DNA of 64,000 nucleotides, taken from the NCBI GenBank assembly GCA_013339895.1, contig JABACO010000011.1, positions 8,952,546 to 9,016,545 of the forward strand. The letters are read 5' to 3'. This DNA comes from Ephydatia muelleri (Eukaryota; Porifera; Demospongiae; Spongillida; Spongillidae). The translations under genes and the position numbers were made by a program. The notes beneath the pieces are model-generated. The model saw only the letters and a list, made by a program, of their open reading frames with translations. It did no database searches and had not been told where the DNA came from. Positions 34,801 through 44,249 of this stretch are shown here, in pieces (within the stretch, counting starts at the first letter, position 1; each line of letters opens with the position of its first letter).

Positions 34801-37259
34801 ATGGTCCAATCGACAGCAACGTCAACTTTCCTATATTTCGGAGTTTACGACTGACATACAACACATCCAAGGCAAGGACAACCCAGTAGCCGACTCTTTA
34901 TCCAGAGCTACCCTGGATTCGGTTCAATTAGGAATAGACTATTCAGTCATGGCAGCTGACCAAAAAGATGACTCTGAGATACAGGTGTAGCGATGCTATA
35001 TGGACATATATTTTTGGTGTATCTATGTATGTGTGGGTGTTCAGCTGTGCAGCCCTACGCATGCGCTGGTAAATGTATATAAACCCTATTGCTGCCCTTT
35101 TATAGCAGTCTGCTGATAATTATACAATTGCTGTGATTTGCTATAAGACTCACTCGGCAATAGCACTACACAGGCATACTTGACTACCCCTACCAGCCTA
35201 CTGTTTAAGGAGGTCCCTTTTGGGCAGCAGGGCATTACACTCCTTTGCGATACATCCACGGGACAAGCCAGGCCAGTAGTGCCCGTAAGTTGGAGGCGTA
35301 AAGTTTTTGACCTAATCCATGGTCTGTCCCATCCCTCTATACGAGCCACACGGGAAGCTCTCCAAATTCATCTGGAAAGGTATGAATTCACAAGTGGGGA
35401 GTTGGGCGAAGACATGCATCCAATGTCAAAGCTCAAAGATCCACACGCACATCAAGAGTCCTTTGGAAACATTCAATGTGCCCCATCGTCGGTTTGACTA
35501 CATTCATGTGGATCTAGTGGGCCCCCTTCCACCTTCCGATGGTTTCACCCATCTTTTGACAATTGTGGACCGTTTCTCCCGTTGGCCGGAAGCAGTCCCT
35601 CTCAATGACATATCTACCGTTGCCTGCGCTCGGGCCCTCATATACCATTGGATCTCACGTTTTGGGATTCCCATGGACATGTCCTCAGACCGGGGATCCC
35701 AATTCACTTCACAGTTATGGTCATCCGTTGCCAAGTTGTTAGGGATCACACTTCATCATACCACGGCCTACCACCCACAAGCCAACGGTCTGGTGGAAAG
35801 ATTCCATCGCCATCTGAAGACGTCCCTACGCACCCGTCTGACAGGTCCTCAGTGGGCACAAGAATTGCCTTGGGTACTTTTGGGTATTCGCACCGCCCCA
35901 AAGGAGGACTTAGGATGCTCCTCAGCAGAATTGGTCTACGGAGCCCCCGTCACGGTACCTAGAGAATTTTTCCCAGCTCACACTTCACAACCTAATCACA
36001 ACTCCGAGTTACAGCGTTTCTGTGAGCAAGTTCAGGCACTTGTTCCCATTCCTACCTCCCACCATGGGATTACACCCATCTCAATCCCACCTGACCTGCA
36101 ACACTCTCAATATGTATTTATACGTCGCGACTCACATCGTACACCTCTCCAGCGCCCTTATGAGGGCCCTTCAAAGTTCTTCAGCCAGGTGAAAAAAACT
36201 TTACAATTGACATAGGAGGACGAAAAGATACTGTTTCGGTGGACCGATTAAAACCCGCCCATATAGATCCTGAATTTCAAGTTCCAGTAGCAGTGGCCAA
36301 ACACGGAGGATGACCTCCAAGGAAGGTTCAACCTACCTCAACACAGTCCCATACACCTGACAGCCTTTCAGACATTCCTTTACCCTTACACACAAGGTCT
36401 GGACGCCAGGTTAATCTACCACGTCGCTTCATCTCGGTTCTGGGGGGAGTGGTGTAGCGGCTATGGGCTGCCAAGTATACGGAGAACCAGATTTATCTGA
36501 GCTGTTAGTTAATAAAACACACACGTGATTACATACACGTGATTGTTTTTGTGTAGAGTGTACATGTGAATTGCTACAGTGTTGTGTAGTTCTCCATATC
36601 TGTGGGTGTTGTGTAGTTCTCCATATCTGTGGGTGTTGTGCAGTTCTCCATATCTGTGTGTGTGTGCTCTGCCTGCTATTGGTGCATTGAGAGAAGCGCA
36701 TTATTGTGTACAGATGTACATGGAGCATATACCTTATGATGATCTGTGATTGGTCTGCACAAAACACACAGAGCACCCAAATACAGCAGGTGACCCAGTT
36801 CCACATCACCAACTGGTCACCTGATGGGGTGTGTACCAACCTTGCTACCATCACTGATGTCATTGAAGAGGTGGACAAGGTGCAGAGAAGGACTGGGAAC
36901 CAGCCCATCATGGTACACTGCAGGTACCTCCTTCCCCTGTGCCTTGGATGATGTGAGATCACATGATGCTTCTTCCTCCCCATCCAGTGACACAGTGGGA
37001 AGGTCTGGTATGTTCTGTGCCATCACCATGGTAACCCAGCAGTGTAAGACAGAAGGAGTGGTGGATGTGTTCCAGACAGTCAAGTCTATTCGTAGCCAGA
37101 AGCCTGGAGCAGTGCTCACTGTGGTAAGCCATACCTCATGTGTCATCCAACATGGCTACCTGCATTATGTCTCCATGGATACAGGACCAATACCAGAGTA
37201 TCTTCAAGACCATGGTTGTGCTTCTTGATCAGTTCAATCAGTACTCAAACTTCCGATGA
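25946..37259 (+). CDS. receptor-type protein tyrosine phosphatase, copy B (open through 24 exons, signal-peptide exon not found)
   Basis: Inferred exons: 25946-26341, 26398-26715, 26763-27029, 27093-27377, 27435-27731, 27834-28106, 28508-28816, 28868-28991, 29203-29360, 29564-29955, 30018-30105, 30250-30332, 30393-30429, 30486-30700, 30881-31035, 31108-31243, 31307-31456, 31512-31605, 31664-31728, 31838-31972, 32030-32155, 36772-36923, 36988-37123, 37185-37259. All junctions are GT-AG and phases agree throughout, giving 1,487 residues without a stop. Order: N-terminal Cys-containing domain, Ig-like, five FN3, transmembrane helix, cytoplasmic Ig, PTP D1, PTP D2. It should dephosphorylate tyrosines at the inner plasma membrane in response to ectodomain contacts. 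The first exon encoding the signal peptide was not identified; an ATG at 25,656 with hydrophobic codons is a weak candidate whose phase does not fit. Confidence 0.88.
28868..29955 (+). other. copy B transmembrane, juxtamembrane and cytoplasmic Ig exons
   Basis: 28868-28991 encodes a Gly/Ala/Val-rich helix ([18 protein letters not shown]) followed across the splice by RRKGH, a typical stop-transfer. 29203-29360 gives the juxtamembrane segment with tyrosines in SPYEKVKK and AQYATISG. 29564-29955 gives an I-set Ig domain with FTWYRNG and [13 protein letters not shown]. Both positions normally held by disulfide cysteines carry other residues (VVFTVRV and YELEV). Phases 2 and 1 match across both introns. 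Confidence 0.85.
29056..29190. repeat. (CA)n-rich intronic microsatellite, copy B
   Basis: Imperfect ACACAC, ATCCACAAC and ACATGC runs between the transmembrane and juxtamembrane exons. A CT-rich tract follows in the next intron at about 29,390-29,560. Confidence 0.8.
30018..31456 (+). other. copy B phosphatase domain D1
   Basis: Seven exons. The substrate loop reads [11 protein letters not shown] (Phe where many PTPs have Tyr). Then follow [27 protein letters not shown], the WPD loop [10 protein letters not shown] (about 30,926-30,955), and the P-loop [12 protein letters not shown] split by an intron at 31,035/31,108. The Q-loop side reads MKMVQTPDQY. All residues needed for catalysis are present. 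This whole block is absent from copy A. Confidence 0.9.
32357..32466 (+). repeat. gypsy 5' LTR (110 bp)
   Basis: Starts TGTAGCGGCTACGGG, ends TTTCTACA, and contains AATAAA within GTTAATAAAACAC. It differs from the 3' LTR by several substitutions and lacks a 16-bp stretch present there. Confidence 0.9.
32497..33385 (+). pseudogene. gypsy gag and protease region
   Basis: The ATG at 32497 opens a Gag-like frame ([16 protein letters not shown]) interrupted by TAG at 32,545-32,547. A base is missing near 32,738, after which [14 protein letters not shown] continues in another frame. A Cys/His stretch ([15 protein letters not shown]) stands where a Gag zinc-binding region is expected, though irregular. 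The aspartic protease motif [11 protein letters not shown] lies at about 33,224-33,257. A further one-base loss near 33,388 moves to the pol frame. Confidence 0.85.
33389..34985 (+). pseudogene. gypsy reverse transcriptase and RNase H
   Basis: Long open frame with the Ty3/gypsy RT order: [39 protein letters not shown], catalytic [11 protein letters not shown] (about 34,115-34,145), LDFLGHHIN and [12 protein letters not shown]. RNase H follows with [31 protein letters not shown] and YTENKPL, where most gypsy elements have TDHKPL, so a catalytic Asp may be replaced by Glu. The frame runs into a solo LTR at 34,986, which supplies the apparent stop. Confidence 0.92.
34986..35170 (+). mobile_element. 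solo LTR of a second gypsy family, nested in pol
   Basis: A 185-bp block TGTAGCGATGCTATATGG ... AATAGCACTACA flanked by the 4-bp duplication CAGG (34982-34985 and 35171-35174). The pol reading frame resumes immediately after the right CAGG. It contains TATATAAAC near 35,076. Little similarity to the host element's LTRs apart from the TGTAGC and CTACA ends. Confidence 0.85.
35175..36455 (+). pseudogene. gypsy integrase and C-terminal tail
   Basis: Integrase with an HHCC-type region (HPSIRATR, then CIQCQ), and a DDE core with [22 protein letters not shown] and [16 protein letters not shown]; all three acidic residues are present. A frame change lies near 35,345-35,380 and another near 36,185-36,195 in a run of A. 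The tail carries DRLKPAH and ends in or beside the 3' LTR. Confidence 0.9.
36453..36578 (+). repeat. gypsy 3' LTR (126 bp)
   Basis: Starts TGTAGCGGCTATGGG and ends TTGCTACA. It has an extra 16-bp stretch (around TTTTTGTGTAGAG) relative to the 5' LTR, plus a few substitutions. Confidence 0.9.
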
Positions 37260-37278
37260 AAAGACCACATCAATATGA

Positions 37279-37284
37279 AATAAA
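37279..37284 (+). terminator. poly(A) signal AATAAA, copy B
   Basis: AATAAA lies 20 bp after the stop codon, conserved with copy A. Confidence 0.6.
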
Positions 37285-38255
37285 CCAAAGTTTTTTTACC
37301 TTATCATGATTGCTTTTTAAAAGATAGAATATGTGTGTGCATTTGCTCTATATACGTACATGTGTGTGTGCATTAGTGAGTGTGTGTGTGCATGTATGTG
37401 TGTATGTGCATGTGTGTGTGTGTGTGTGTGACTTTTTTAATACAAACAATTGCTTTTTAGATGAGCAGTAGCATGTGGGAGAAGGTGGGAGTGGTGTGAA
37501 GGTGTTTCTCTCACACATGCATTCATAACCCAAACACCAAGGTGTGTCAAGGATAGCACAGAGCCATTACTAAAGAGACCACACATTCACCTGAGGATAC
37601 CCCTTACTGGATTAGATACACAACTTTCTGCTGAACTTTCCAATGAGGAAATGTTGTGGGAGTGCCAAGTTATTGTGACACACTTTACGCATTCAATATG
37701 CAACATAACAAATTCCTGAGCAAAGGGGAAAATAGTCATGACCAGACCTGGCACAGCGATGAATAATGGGTTAGTTTAGGCACCTTTCCTGTGGACAAAT
37801 AAACAAGGGATGGGTTGGAATTGTTTGTTTATTTCACTCACTGCCTCAGGCCTTGCACAATAGGGACTGTGGTGACAATACCTTCTTGGTCTTTATCCCT
37901 GGACCTGTAATGTAACACACACACACACACACACACCTACATACTTGCATATGGTCACACACACACTCACACCCTCACATACACACTCACATACCATACA
38001 CACAAGATCAAACACTAAATTAAAGTAGACACAAGGACACAAACAGCCTATCTTTCCATGTATGTCACACCATGTGTACAAATGCAACACATGTAATCAC
38101 TCCACTCTGGAAGGCACCACTCAACAGAAAGTGTGAATGGTGTACGACAGAGACCCATTCCATGTGGATGGCAGTGGCAAATGTATGTGAGGGTGGATGA
38201 GGGGAAGGGATGGGGAGGGAGAGGGGGAGAGAAGGGAGGAGGGAGGGGAAAGGCA
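37285..38255. other. 3' flank of copy B without a recognised gene
   Basis: Colinear with 20,770-21,644. Holds GT and CA microsatellites. No supported ORF. Confidence 0.5.
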
Positions 38256-39730
38256 TCACCTGGAGATATTATCTTCTGAACACCTGCAGAAGAGCCACTT
38301 GGTTCATTTTTGCTTGCACTTGTGGCTCCAGTGCATAGTGATTGCCATACAAAATGACGCAAATGTGCTGAGTTGTCACACCTCATGTGGTGCTTGAATG
38401 ATGGCACTCTGACAGGCAAGTCAGCTTTGGTGTTAAGCACTAAATATCCAAGTCCTCCACTTGACTTCCATGTCAATCCAAGGAAATGCAAGTTATGCAG
38501 TACAGGAGACCTGTCTTTATTTCCAGCAACAATCAAGGTATCTAGTGCTCTAAATCTAGATCACCAATTGGTGACTTGGAGTTCTGAACCCACTATATCA
38601 CCGAAAAACATAGTGCAGCTTTAGCACTTGTGTCAATAGATATATTGGCACAATAGATCATCACGTAGCACTGGTTTAGTTACGTTTTTGTGCCACTTAC
38701 TGCAAACTGGTACACATAGCCAGGAATACATGTCTATCACATATATTTCCCCATCAGTGCTCATATTTGACTCAACACATTTCCAGAATGCACAGGGGTA
38801 GATTCTGCCTGGCAGCAGGCCCAGTTGAGTCCAAGAAGATGAGATTTGGGGCTACGTTTGCTCGAAAACATTCATCTGCTGCATATTGGTGGTTCGGGGT
38901 GGGAATCATCCACTCATCGCCATTCCCTCCCCCCTCCCCCCACATCAGCCTGGATATCGATTAGTCTCTTCCCCATTGGCCAGGGCCTACATCTACACCC
39001 TAATGAGCTGCAGACCATGGTAAATTGGGTATAAATCCCTCAGTGGGTCTGGATGGCAGTTCTATGGTGTGCCCTCTATGCCAAGGCAGTGCTTTAGATC
39101 CACTGGCTTACCACTGCATCACTTGCAAATGTGGGGGTGATGTGACCACCAGGCACAATATGCCTAAGAGATGGACTATACGGTACATTTCATCAAGCAG
39201 GTTTGAACACACACCTTGAGGTCGGATGTGGATGGAGAGTTGACAAGCTTAGGACAAGACCTGCAGACATCCTAGTAACAACTGGAATGGTGGTGCATCT
39301 GCTGCTTTTGATGTCACTAGTCATCCCACATAACTCATCACTGGAAGTGGAAGTGGGCGTGTCATCTGGTGTGGCAGCACATGGCAGCGAATGCACTGAC
39401 TCTGAAAACAAAGTGTAAAGAACTAGGTTGGAACTGCATTCCCCTAGCAGTGGAGGTGTAAACCAAACAAACATTTTCTCAGTTGGCATTACGTATTTCT
39501 GATCAACCAATGGCCTGAACTCCAAAAAATACAAAATCTTTATGGACAGCTTGGTTTAACCTTGGTCAGGGCAAATGCCAGAGCCATTCTAACAAGACCT
39601 GCTCCTCCATCTTGCATGCTAGGGGACACCATCGATATAGCTAACTCTGTGTGTGTAAAGAATGAGTATGTATTATCTTGATATTACCATGCATTATGTA
39701 CGTCAATATAAATGTATTGCATGATAAAAT
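38256..39730 (+). pseudogene. reverse transcriptase element 3' part, copy B
   Basis: Reads in changing frames as RT palm to C-terminus: GDIIF...PLGSF near 38,265-38,315, CLNDGTLTGKSALVLS (about 38,388-38,436), FHVNPRKCKLCSTGDLSLFP (to about 38,525), then VGLDGSSMVCPLCQG and YHCITCKCGGDVTTRHN (about 39,040-39,165; CPLC plus later His/Cys as in a zinc finger), LRTRPADILV (about 39,248-39,277), and CKELGWNCIPLAVEV (about 39,415-39,460). A Cys/His motif followed by RPxD and a downstream acidic residue resembles the restriction-like endonuclease region of some non-LTR retrotransposons. Class assignment is inference. AATAAA-like tail near 39,720. Confidence 0.7.
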
Positions 39731-40427
39731 TAGAATATAAAAAAATACATTGTGTTATAAAAACTAAATAGTTAACTGAAAACCACCATCACAGTCAACC
39801 TTTCTGCCAGCAGTGCAAGCTGGAGACAAGCTTGTCAAGTCCTAGCCAGGGATGTCTGGGTTTACAACCACTGTTTACACATTTCTCTGCAGCTTATTTG
39901 AGTTGTGTTTTGTCACTGCACCTGATGAGTTCTGGAATGGCTGTCACCCAAATGATGCTACAAACATTTACATTGCCTGGTGAAGGTTTGCTGCCCTCAC
40001 ATGTTGGTGAAAAGAATATGATGACTCAATGAGCACTGTCACAAAAACGTGAAGGTACTGAGCTTGCAATGCTATTGCTTGAGAGCTCTATAGCAGTCTG
40101 CGCTTGTCTGATGTCAGTTTCCACTTATCATGTCAGTTGTTGAGTGCGGTACCATCCCCTAACTTTGTCCCCCACAGGGATGCAGTATGCCTTGAGGTGG
40201 TGGCTTGGGTTACCTATTACACACCAAGCACATTCTGCAATCTCTATCCAGACAAACTTCTCAACAGCCATCATGCACTTTCCTTAAAAAAAGGCCATCA
40301 TGTAATAGCTCAACACAACAGCCTCAAAAACAGCTGCAAGCAAGTGCTACCCCAAACTTGAAGCAGGTAGTGGACTTGGGCATGTCCACAAGAAAACGCA
40401 CCCTGCTGATATTCTCATTGACAACTG

Positions 40428-40612
40428 GGGACTGGGTGGTAAGGCTGGGGACTGGGTGGTAAGGCTGGGGACTGGGTGGTAAGGCTGGGGACTGGGTGGT
40501 AAGGCTGGGGACTGGGTGGTAAGGCTGGGGACTGGGTGGTAAGGCTGGGGACTGGGTGGTAAGGATGGGGACCAGGAGGTAAGGCTGGGGACTGGGTGGT
40601 CAGGCTACAGCT
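40428..40612. repeat. 20-bp tandem repeat, copy B
   Basis: About nine units of GGGGACTGGGTGGTAAGGCT, most perfect, against about four in copy A. The expansion came after the duplication. Confidence 0.92.
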
Positions 40613-40684
40613 CTTGATGTATCAGTTACATTTCAACTTAAGTCTGGAAGCGAGTTGGTGCTGCTACTGTGACAATGGTCATAC

Positions 40685-40850
40685 ATGTTAGGCTTTGGGA
40701 TGGGAGTGTCTACCTATTGTAGTAGACTCCTTTGGTACAAAGAAACCAATACCTTCTCTAGATTGGCTTCTAGGTTGGCAGCACAAGCCAGATTGTGCAA
40801 GGCCACAGTTTTGATATTAGTTATTGATTTGTTTATAGTATGGTCTTTAT
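40685..40850 (+). pseudogene. RT-element C-terminal fragment
   Basis: Short open frame with TFSRLASRLAAQARLCKATV, which resembles the extreme C-terminus of the RT type seen at 38,256 (compare TFSQLVLCIAD in copy A near 22,175). Confidence 0.45.
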
Positions 40851-41300
40851 GTAATCGTATTTATGTACTGTACTCCCCCTCCCCCTCCCCCCTCCCCCTG
40901 ATGCTGACTATACCACCATGAATAGGCAACTCCGGGAAGGAACACACTCGTCCAGCAAGGCCTGCCTTGAAACTGCAGTAGTCATATCCATCTTCAGGAC
41001 TACAAAGTCTTCATCTATCCAATGATCTTCAATACATAGCCTAGGTTTGTGGATGAGGGTCCCTCTTGGTTCAAGATACTTAGCAATGCATAAACTGTCA
41101 TCTATTATTGAAAGAATAGTGAAAATTAGTAATGAAGGAGCATGGTGTGATTATTTTCAGTTTATCTTTTTGCTCCATCTGGAATTTAACTTCAACTATT
41201 AACTCTTCTTTTACCAGAGAAACATCATTCTCACCACCTCGAGTGAGGACTCTAAAGTATCATGCTGCTGATCCATTGATTAATTTGGAAAGTCATATCG
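40851..41300. other. no gene recognised
   Basis: Mixed sequence with a C-rich run near 40,875-40,900. Probably more retroelement debris. Confidence 0.4.
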
Positions 41301-41692
41301 GCTAAGCTGAAAGATGGCGATTTCAAGGGAGCTATAAGGATTGCATGCTCTGATGATTCCATTGCTGATATTGATCAAGCCAGCTCTTCAACAGAAACAT
41401 CTTACACCACATGCAGACTCTGTCATTGCTGAATTACTATCCACTCTCCATCAGTGAAAAGGACATTGGTCCACCATCAGTTCTTTCCCTAACAGTGGGC
41501 CTGATGGTTTAAGACAACAACACCTTAAAGATATAATTGGCCCTTTTAATGGAAGTGGCACCAATTATCACTTTCTACTTCATATTCTGGAGGATAAAAC
41601 ACTTGTCTTTAATCGTCCATTCTTCTTTGGTGCTTCACTTAGCTGCACTTAAAAGATGGTGGTGCTTAAAACCTATTGCTGTTGGATGCACT
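41301..41692 (+). pseudogene. reverse transcriptase element, N-terminal fragment
   Basis: AKLKDGDFKGAIRIACSDDS and IADIDQA (41,301-41,380) lead in shifted frames through SGPDGLRQQHLKD- and FFFGAS-like traces to LKPIAVGCTI (about 41,665-41,692), motifs upstream of the RT palm. It breaks off at 41,692, where gypsy sequence starts at a shared ATCCAGATGG. Confidence 0.6.
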
Positions 41693-42305
41693 ATCCAGAT
41701 GGTGAGACCCAAGCAGGACCACACTTCCAGCTGCGTGACCAGAGCGGACATTCAAATGCCATTGCCTTGTATTCTAGCAGCTCAGAAGCAGGACCAAGTC
41801 ATCAAGCAGGTTGCTCATGCATTGCAATTGTCAAGTTGCCCAACAACTATCAATTGGTGGAAGCTCCCATTCAGGAGGTACTCTCAATTGTGGGCTCAAC
41901 TTCTCTTAAAGGATGGCATTGTGTGGAGACATTATACACCTGGGCTAACCTCAAAGTCACAGTACCAGTTCTTCCAGTAATGCTCCAGAAAGATGCATTG
42001 CAGCAGTGTCATGACTCACCTCAAGCAGGCCATCAAGGTGCACAGAAGACCCTTTACCAACTGAGACGTGACATACTGGATCAATATGGCACAAGATGTG
42101 GAGCGTTATTGTAAGGAATGTACTGTTTGCCAGCAGACAAAGCCTACCATGCCTACAAGAGTGCAGATGACAAATGTGCCAATTGGAAGACCATGGCAAA
42201 TGATAGCACTGGACATTCTGGAGGTGCCAGTATCATCTAATAACAACAGATGTCTCCAGGACTATTTTACTAAATGGGCTGATGCAAGACCACCAGCATT
42301 ATTAA
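41693..42305 (+). pseudogene. Ty3/gypsy integrase fragment (second copy)
   Basis: Closely matches 10,997-11,610: the RNase H/integrase linker, the zinc-binding region with intact CKECTVCQQ (near 42,113), RPWQMIALDILEV and YFTKWADARPP. It breaks off near 42,300. It keeps the Cys that the 11.4-kb copy has lost. Confidence 0.85.
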
Positions 42306-42309
42306 TTGG

Positions 42310-43287
42310 TACCGCACGCTTTCGTTCATTATTGATCATGTAACTTCATTACTGAACTTAGGACTTCAATGTGTGGGGTTGGCTAGGGAGAAAATGCCAG
42401 AAGAATATGAAAAGGAAGCAGCAAAGTGTAATAATCTCACTCAACTGAGGAAAGTTGCTGAGAAAAACAAGCAGTTTATTGAAGCTGTCCATGATTGCCT
42501 TTCACCAGTAAATATTCTATTGTATCGTATTTTTTCTCGTCTACAGTTGAAAAAAAAGCCGTTCCAAACATATGCATCATCCACAGTTCAGGAAATTAGC
42601 GAATTTTGGAGTGTAATAATAGCTATTGATGAAACGTTGATAGAAGGTGGAAGGCATGTGAAAGTAAATATTGATGAGCACACAAAGATTTCTAGATTCT
42701 TTCAACATTGCTGCCAAATGGGTCACTTACTCATTTGACATTCTCAAATGCAACATATGTAAGCTTGTTCGTCTGCCCAAAGACATCTTTAATAGTATCA
42801 AGCACTTACCATTCCCTTTACCTGATGACCATGAGCACTACCAACCCTTCTCAACATTTCTGGGAAAAGACACAACGGAAGAGCACCGACCATCTCTAAA
42901 GGGTAGGGCATCCAATGCAAAGGTGAAAAGTCTTCCATTCTATGCAAGAGTTCAACATTTGAAAAATGCTCAGCTGATAGTGCAATGTGAAGAATGTAAC
43001 ATGTGGAGGCTTGTGTACTCTAAATATAAGCTCCCTGTAGCAGAACGTCGCCAACTTCAGCAACTTTTGGATGAACATTCATATTCTTTTTGAGCCAAAC
43101 TTCAAGATTTACATCTTGAAGACAAATTCAAGTATGTAGACAGGGACCATGCTTGTGGAGATGTAATTGAAAAACTCTACTATTCAGCTGGTTTTGTGTT
43201 TATTGCGGCTGTAATCAGCCATTTACGTCACCTCAGCAATATCCACAGTGTGAAGCATGTTTGCATTATCCTCCTGTCAAGAAGTGA
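42310..43287 (+). pseudogene. decayed ORF with zinc-ribbon-like Cys motifs, family not named
   Basis: Two overlapping frames (42,373-42,738 and 42,671-43,093) plus a tail form one broken protein: a coiled N-part (EEYEKEAAKCNNLTQLRKVA), an ATHIS-like join near 42,690, a middle with LPFPLPDDHEHY and TTEEHRPSLKG, a CEECNMWRLVYSKYKLP motif (near 42,985-43,035), and a Cys-rich tail (YCGCNQPF, QCEACLHYPP at 43,200-43,285). I have an impression of similar ORFs among repeated sequences of corals and sponges but cannot name the family. In-frame TGA at about 43,091 and frame changes show it is broken. Confidence 0.5.
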
Positions 43288-43470
43288 CTTTCAATTGTAT
43301 GTGTAGGTTGTGATTTGTGTTTAATATTAACGACGTTTTAATAGTGAATAATGAATAATGAACCGCCCGCCCGCATGGCTTTTATGTCCTAGATCCTATT
43401 GAAACGGGAAACAAGGAATCATATTGGAGTGGCCTAAACGTAAACATGCGCATTGCTATAGTCTAAATCA

Positions 43471-43612
43471 GTTAGATACTGTCACCTTCGTGACCTACGT
43501 GATTTAGAATACCCTCGGGCCCTTAGTAGCGCCCTCGCTACGCTCGGGACGCTACAGCCCAGGGCCCTCGGGTATTCTAAATCACGTAGATCCCTCGGTT
43601 CCAGTATCTAAC
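43471..43612. repeat. 142-bp foldback element
   Basis: GTTAGATACTG at 43,471 is inverted as CAGTATCTAAC ending 43,612. The arms continue through CTACGTGATTTAGAATACCC, GGGCCC and a GC-rich CGCTAC centre. No ORF. Probably a small MITE. Confidence 0.8.
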
Positions 43613-43656
43613 TATTATTTAATATCATGTCACTAGTCTATAGCTTACCGCCGCAC

Positions 43657-44249
43657 TGGCAGTACATGAGGGTGGCAGTACATGAGAGTGAAAGTGCATG
43701 AAGGTGGCAGTACATGAAGGTGGCAGTACATGAAGGTGGCAGTACATGAAGGTGGCAGTACATGAGAGTGGCAGTACATGAAGGTGGCAGTACATGAAGG
43801 TGGCAGTATATGAGGGTGGCAGTACATGAAGGTGGCAGTACATGAAGGTGGCAGTACATGAGGGTGGCAGTACATGAAGGTGGCAGTACATGAGAGTGGC
43901 AGTACATGAAGGTGGCAGTACATGAAGGTGGCAGTATATGAGGGTGGCAGTACATGAAGGTGGCAGTACATGAAGGTGGCAGTACATGAAGGTGGCAGTA
44001 CATGAAGGTGGCAGTACATGAAGGTGGCAGTACATGAAGGTGGCAGTACATGAAGGTGGCAGTACATGAAGGTGGCAGTACATGAAGGTGGCAGTACATG
44101 AGGGTGGCAGTACATGAAGGTGGCAGTAAATGAGGGTGGCAGTACATGAAGGTGGCAGTACATGAAGGTGGCAGTACATGAGGGTGGCAGTACATGAAGG
44201 TGGTACTACATGAAGGTGTAGCACATGAAGGTGGCAGTACATGAAGGTA
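43657..44249. repeat. 16-bp minisatellite array 4
   Basis: About 37 units of GGTGGCAGTACATGAA. A block holding GCAGTATATGAGGGTGG recurs at about 43,804 and 43,932, so local segments have been duplicated. No R1 sequence flanks this array. Confidence 0.94.

Larger units (their letters stand above)
32357..36578 (+). mobile_element. Ty3/gypsy LTR retrotransposon inserted in the D2 intron of copy B
   Basis: Flanked by the 4-bp target duplication GTGT (32353-32356 and 36579-36582) and by short LTRs that begin TGTAGCGGCTA and end CTACA. The insertion split the 27-bp intronic minisatellite and is absent from copy A, so it postdates the duplication. A primer-binding-site-like TGGTGACCCTGAG follows the 5' LTR, and a purine tract (TGGGGGGAGTGG) precedes the 3' LTR. 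Internal order is gag, protease, RT, RNase H, integrase, with no env. Several frameshifts and an early stop disable it. Confidence 0.93.
31512..37259 (+). other. copy B phosphatase domain D2 (altered WPD loop)
   Basis: Exons 31512 to 32155, then 36772 to 37259 after the gypsy-bearing intron. It shows [31 protein letters not shown] and a P-loop [11 protein letters not shown] that keeps Cys and Arg. The WPD loop reads [10 protein letters not shown] in place of WPDHGVP, so the general-acid geometry is changed. D2 domains of receptor PTPs are often inactive and regulatory; that is the likely role. The protein ends DQYSNFR at the TGA 37257-37259. Confidence 0.88.
25127..40620 (+). repeat. segmental duplication, copy B
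   Basis: Colinear with 14,730-22,865 and longer because it keeps the Ig/D1 block, holds a 4.2-kb gypsy insertion and keeps more of the 3' RT fragment. Exonic identity with copy A is visibly high, so the duplication is fairly recent. Confidence 0.9.

Noticed and set aside
38048..38536. 162-codon minus-strand ORF in the 3' flank of copy B
   Set aside because: The plus strand reads as a decayed RT in the same place, and the copy A counterpart of the ORF is broken.
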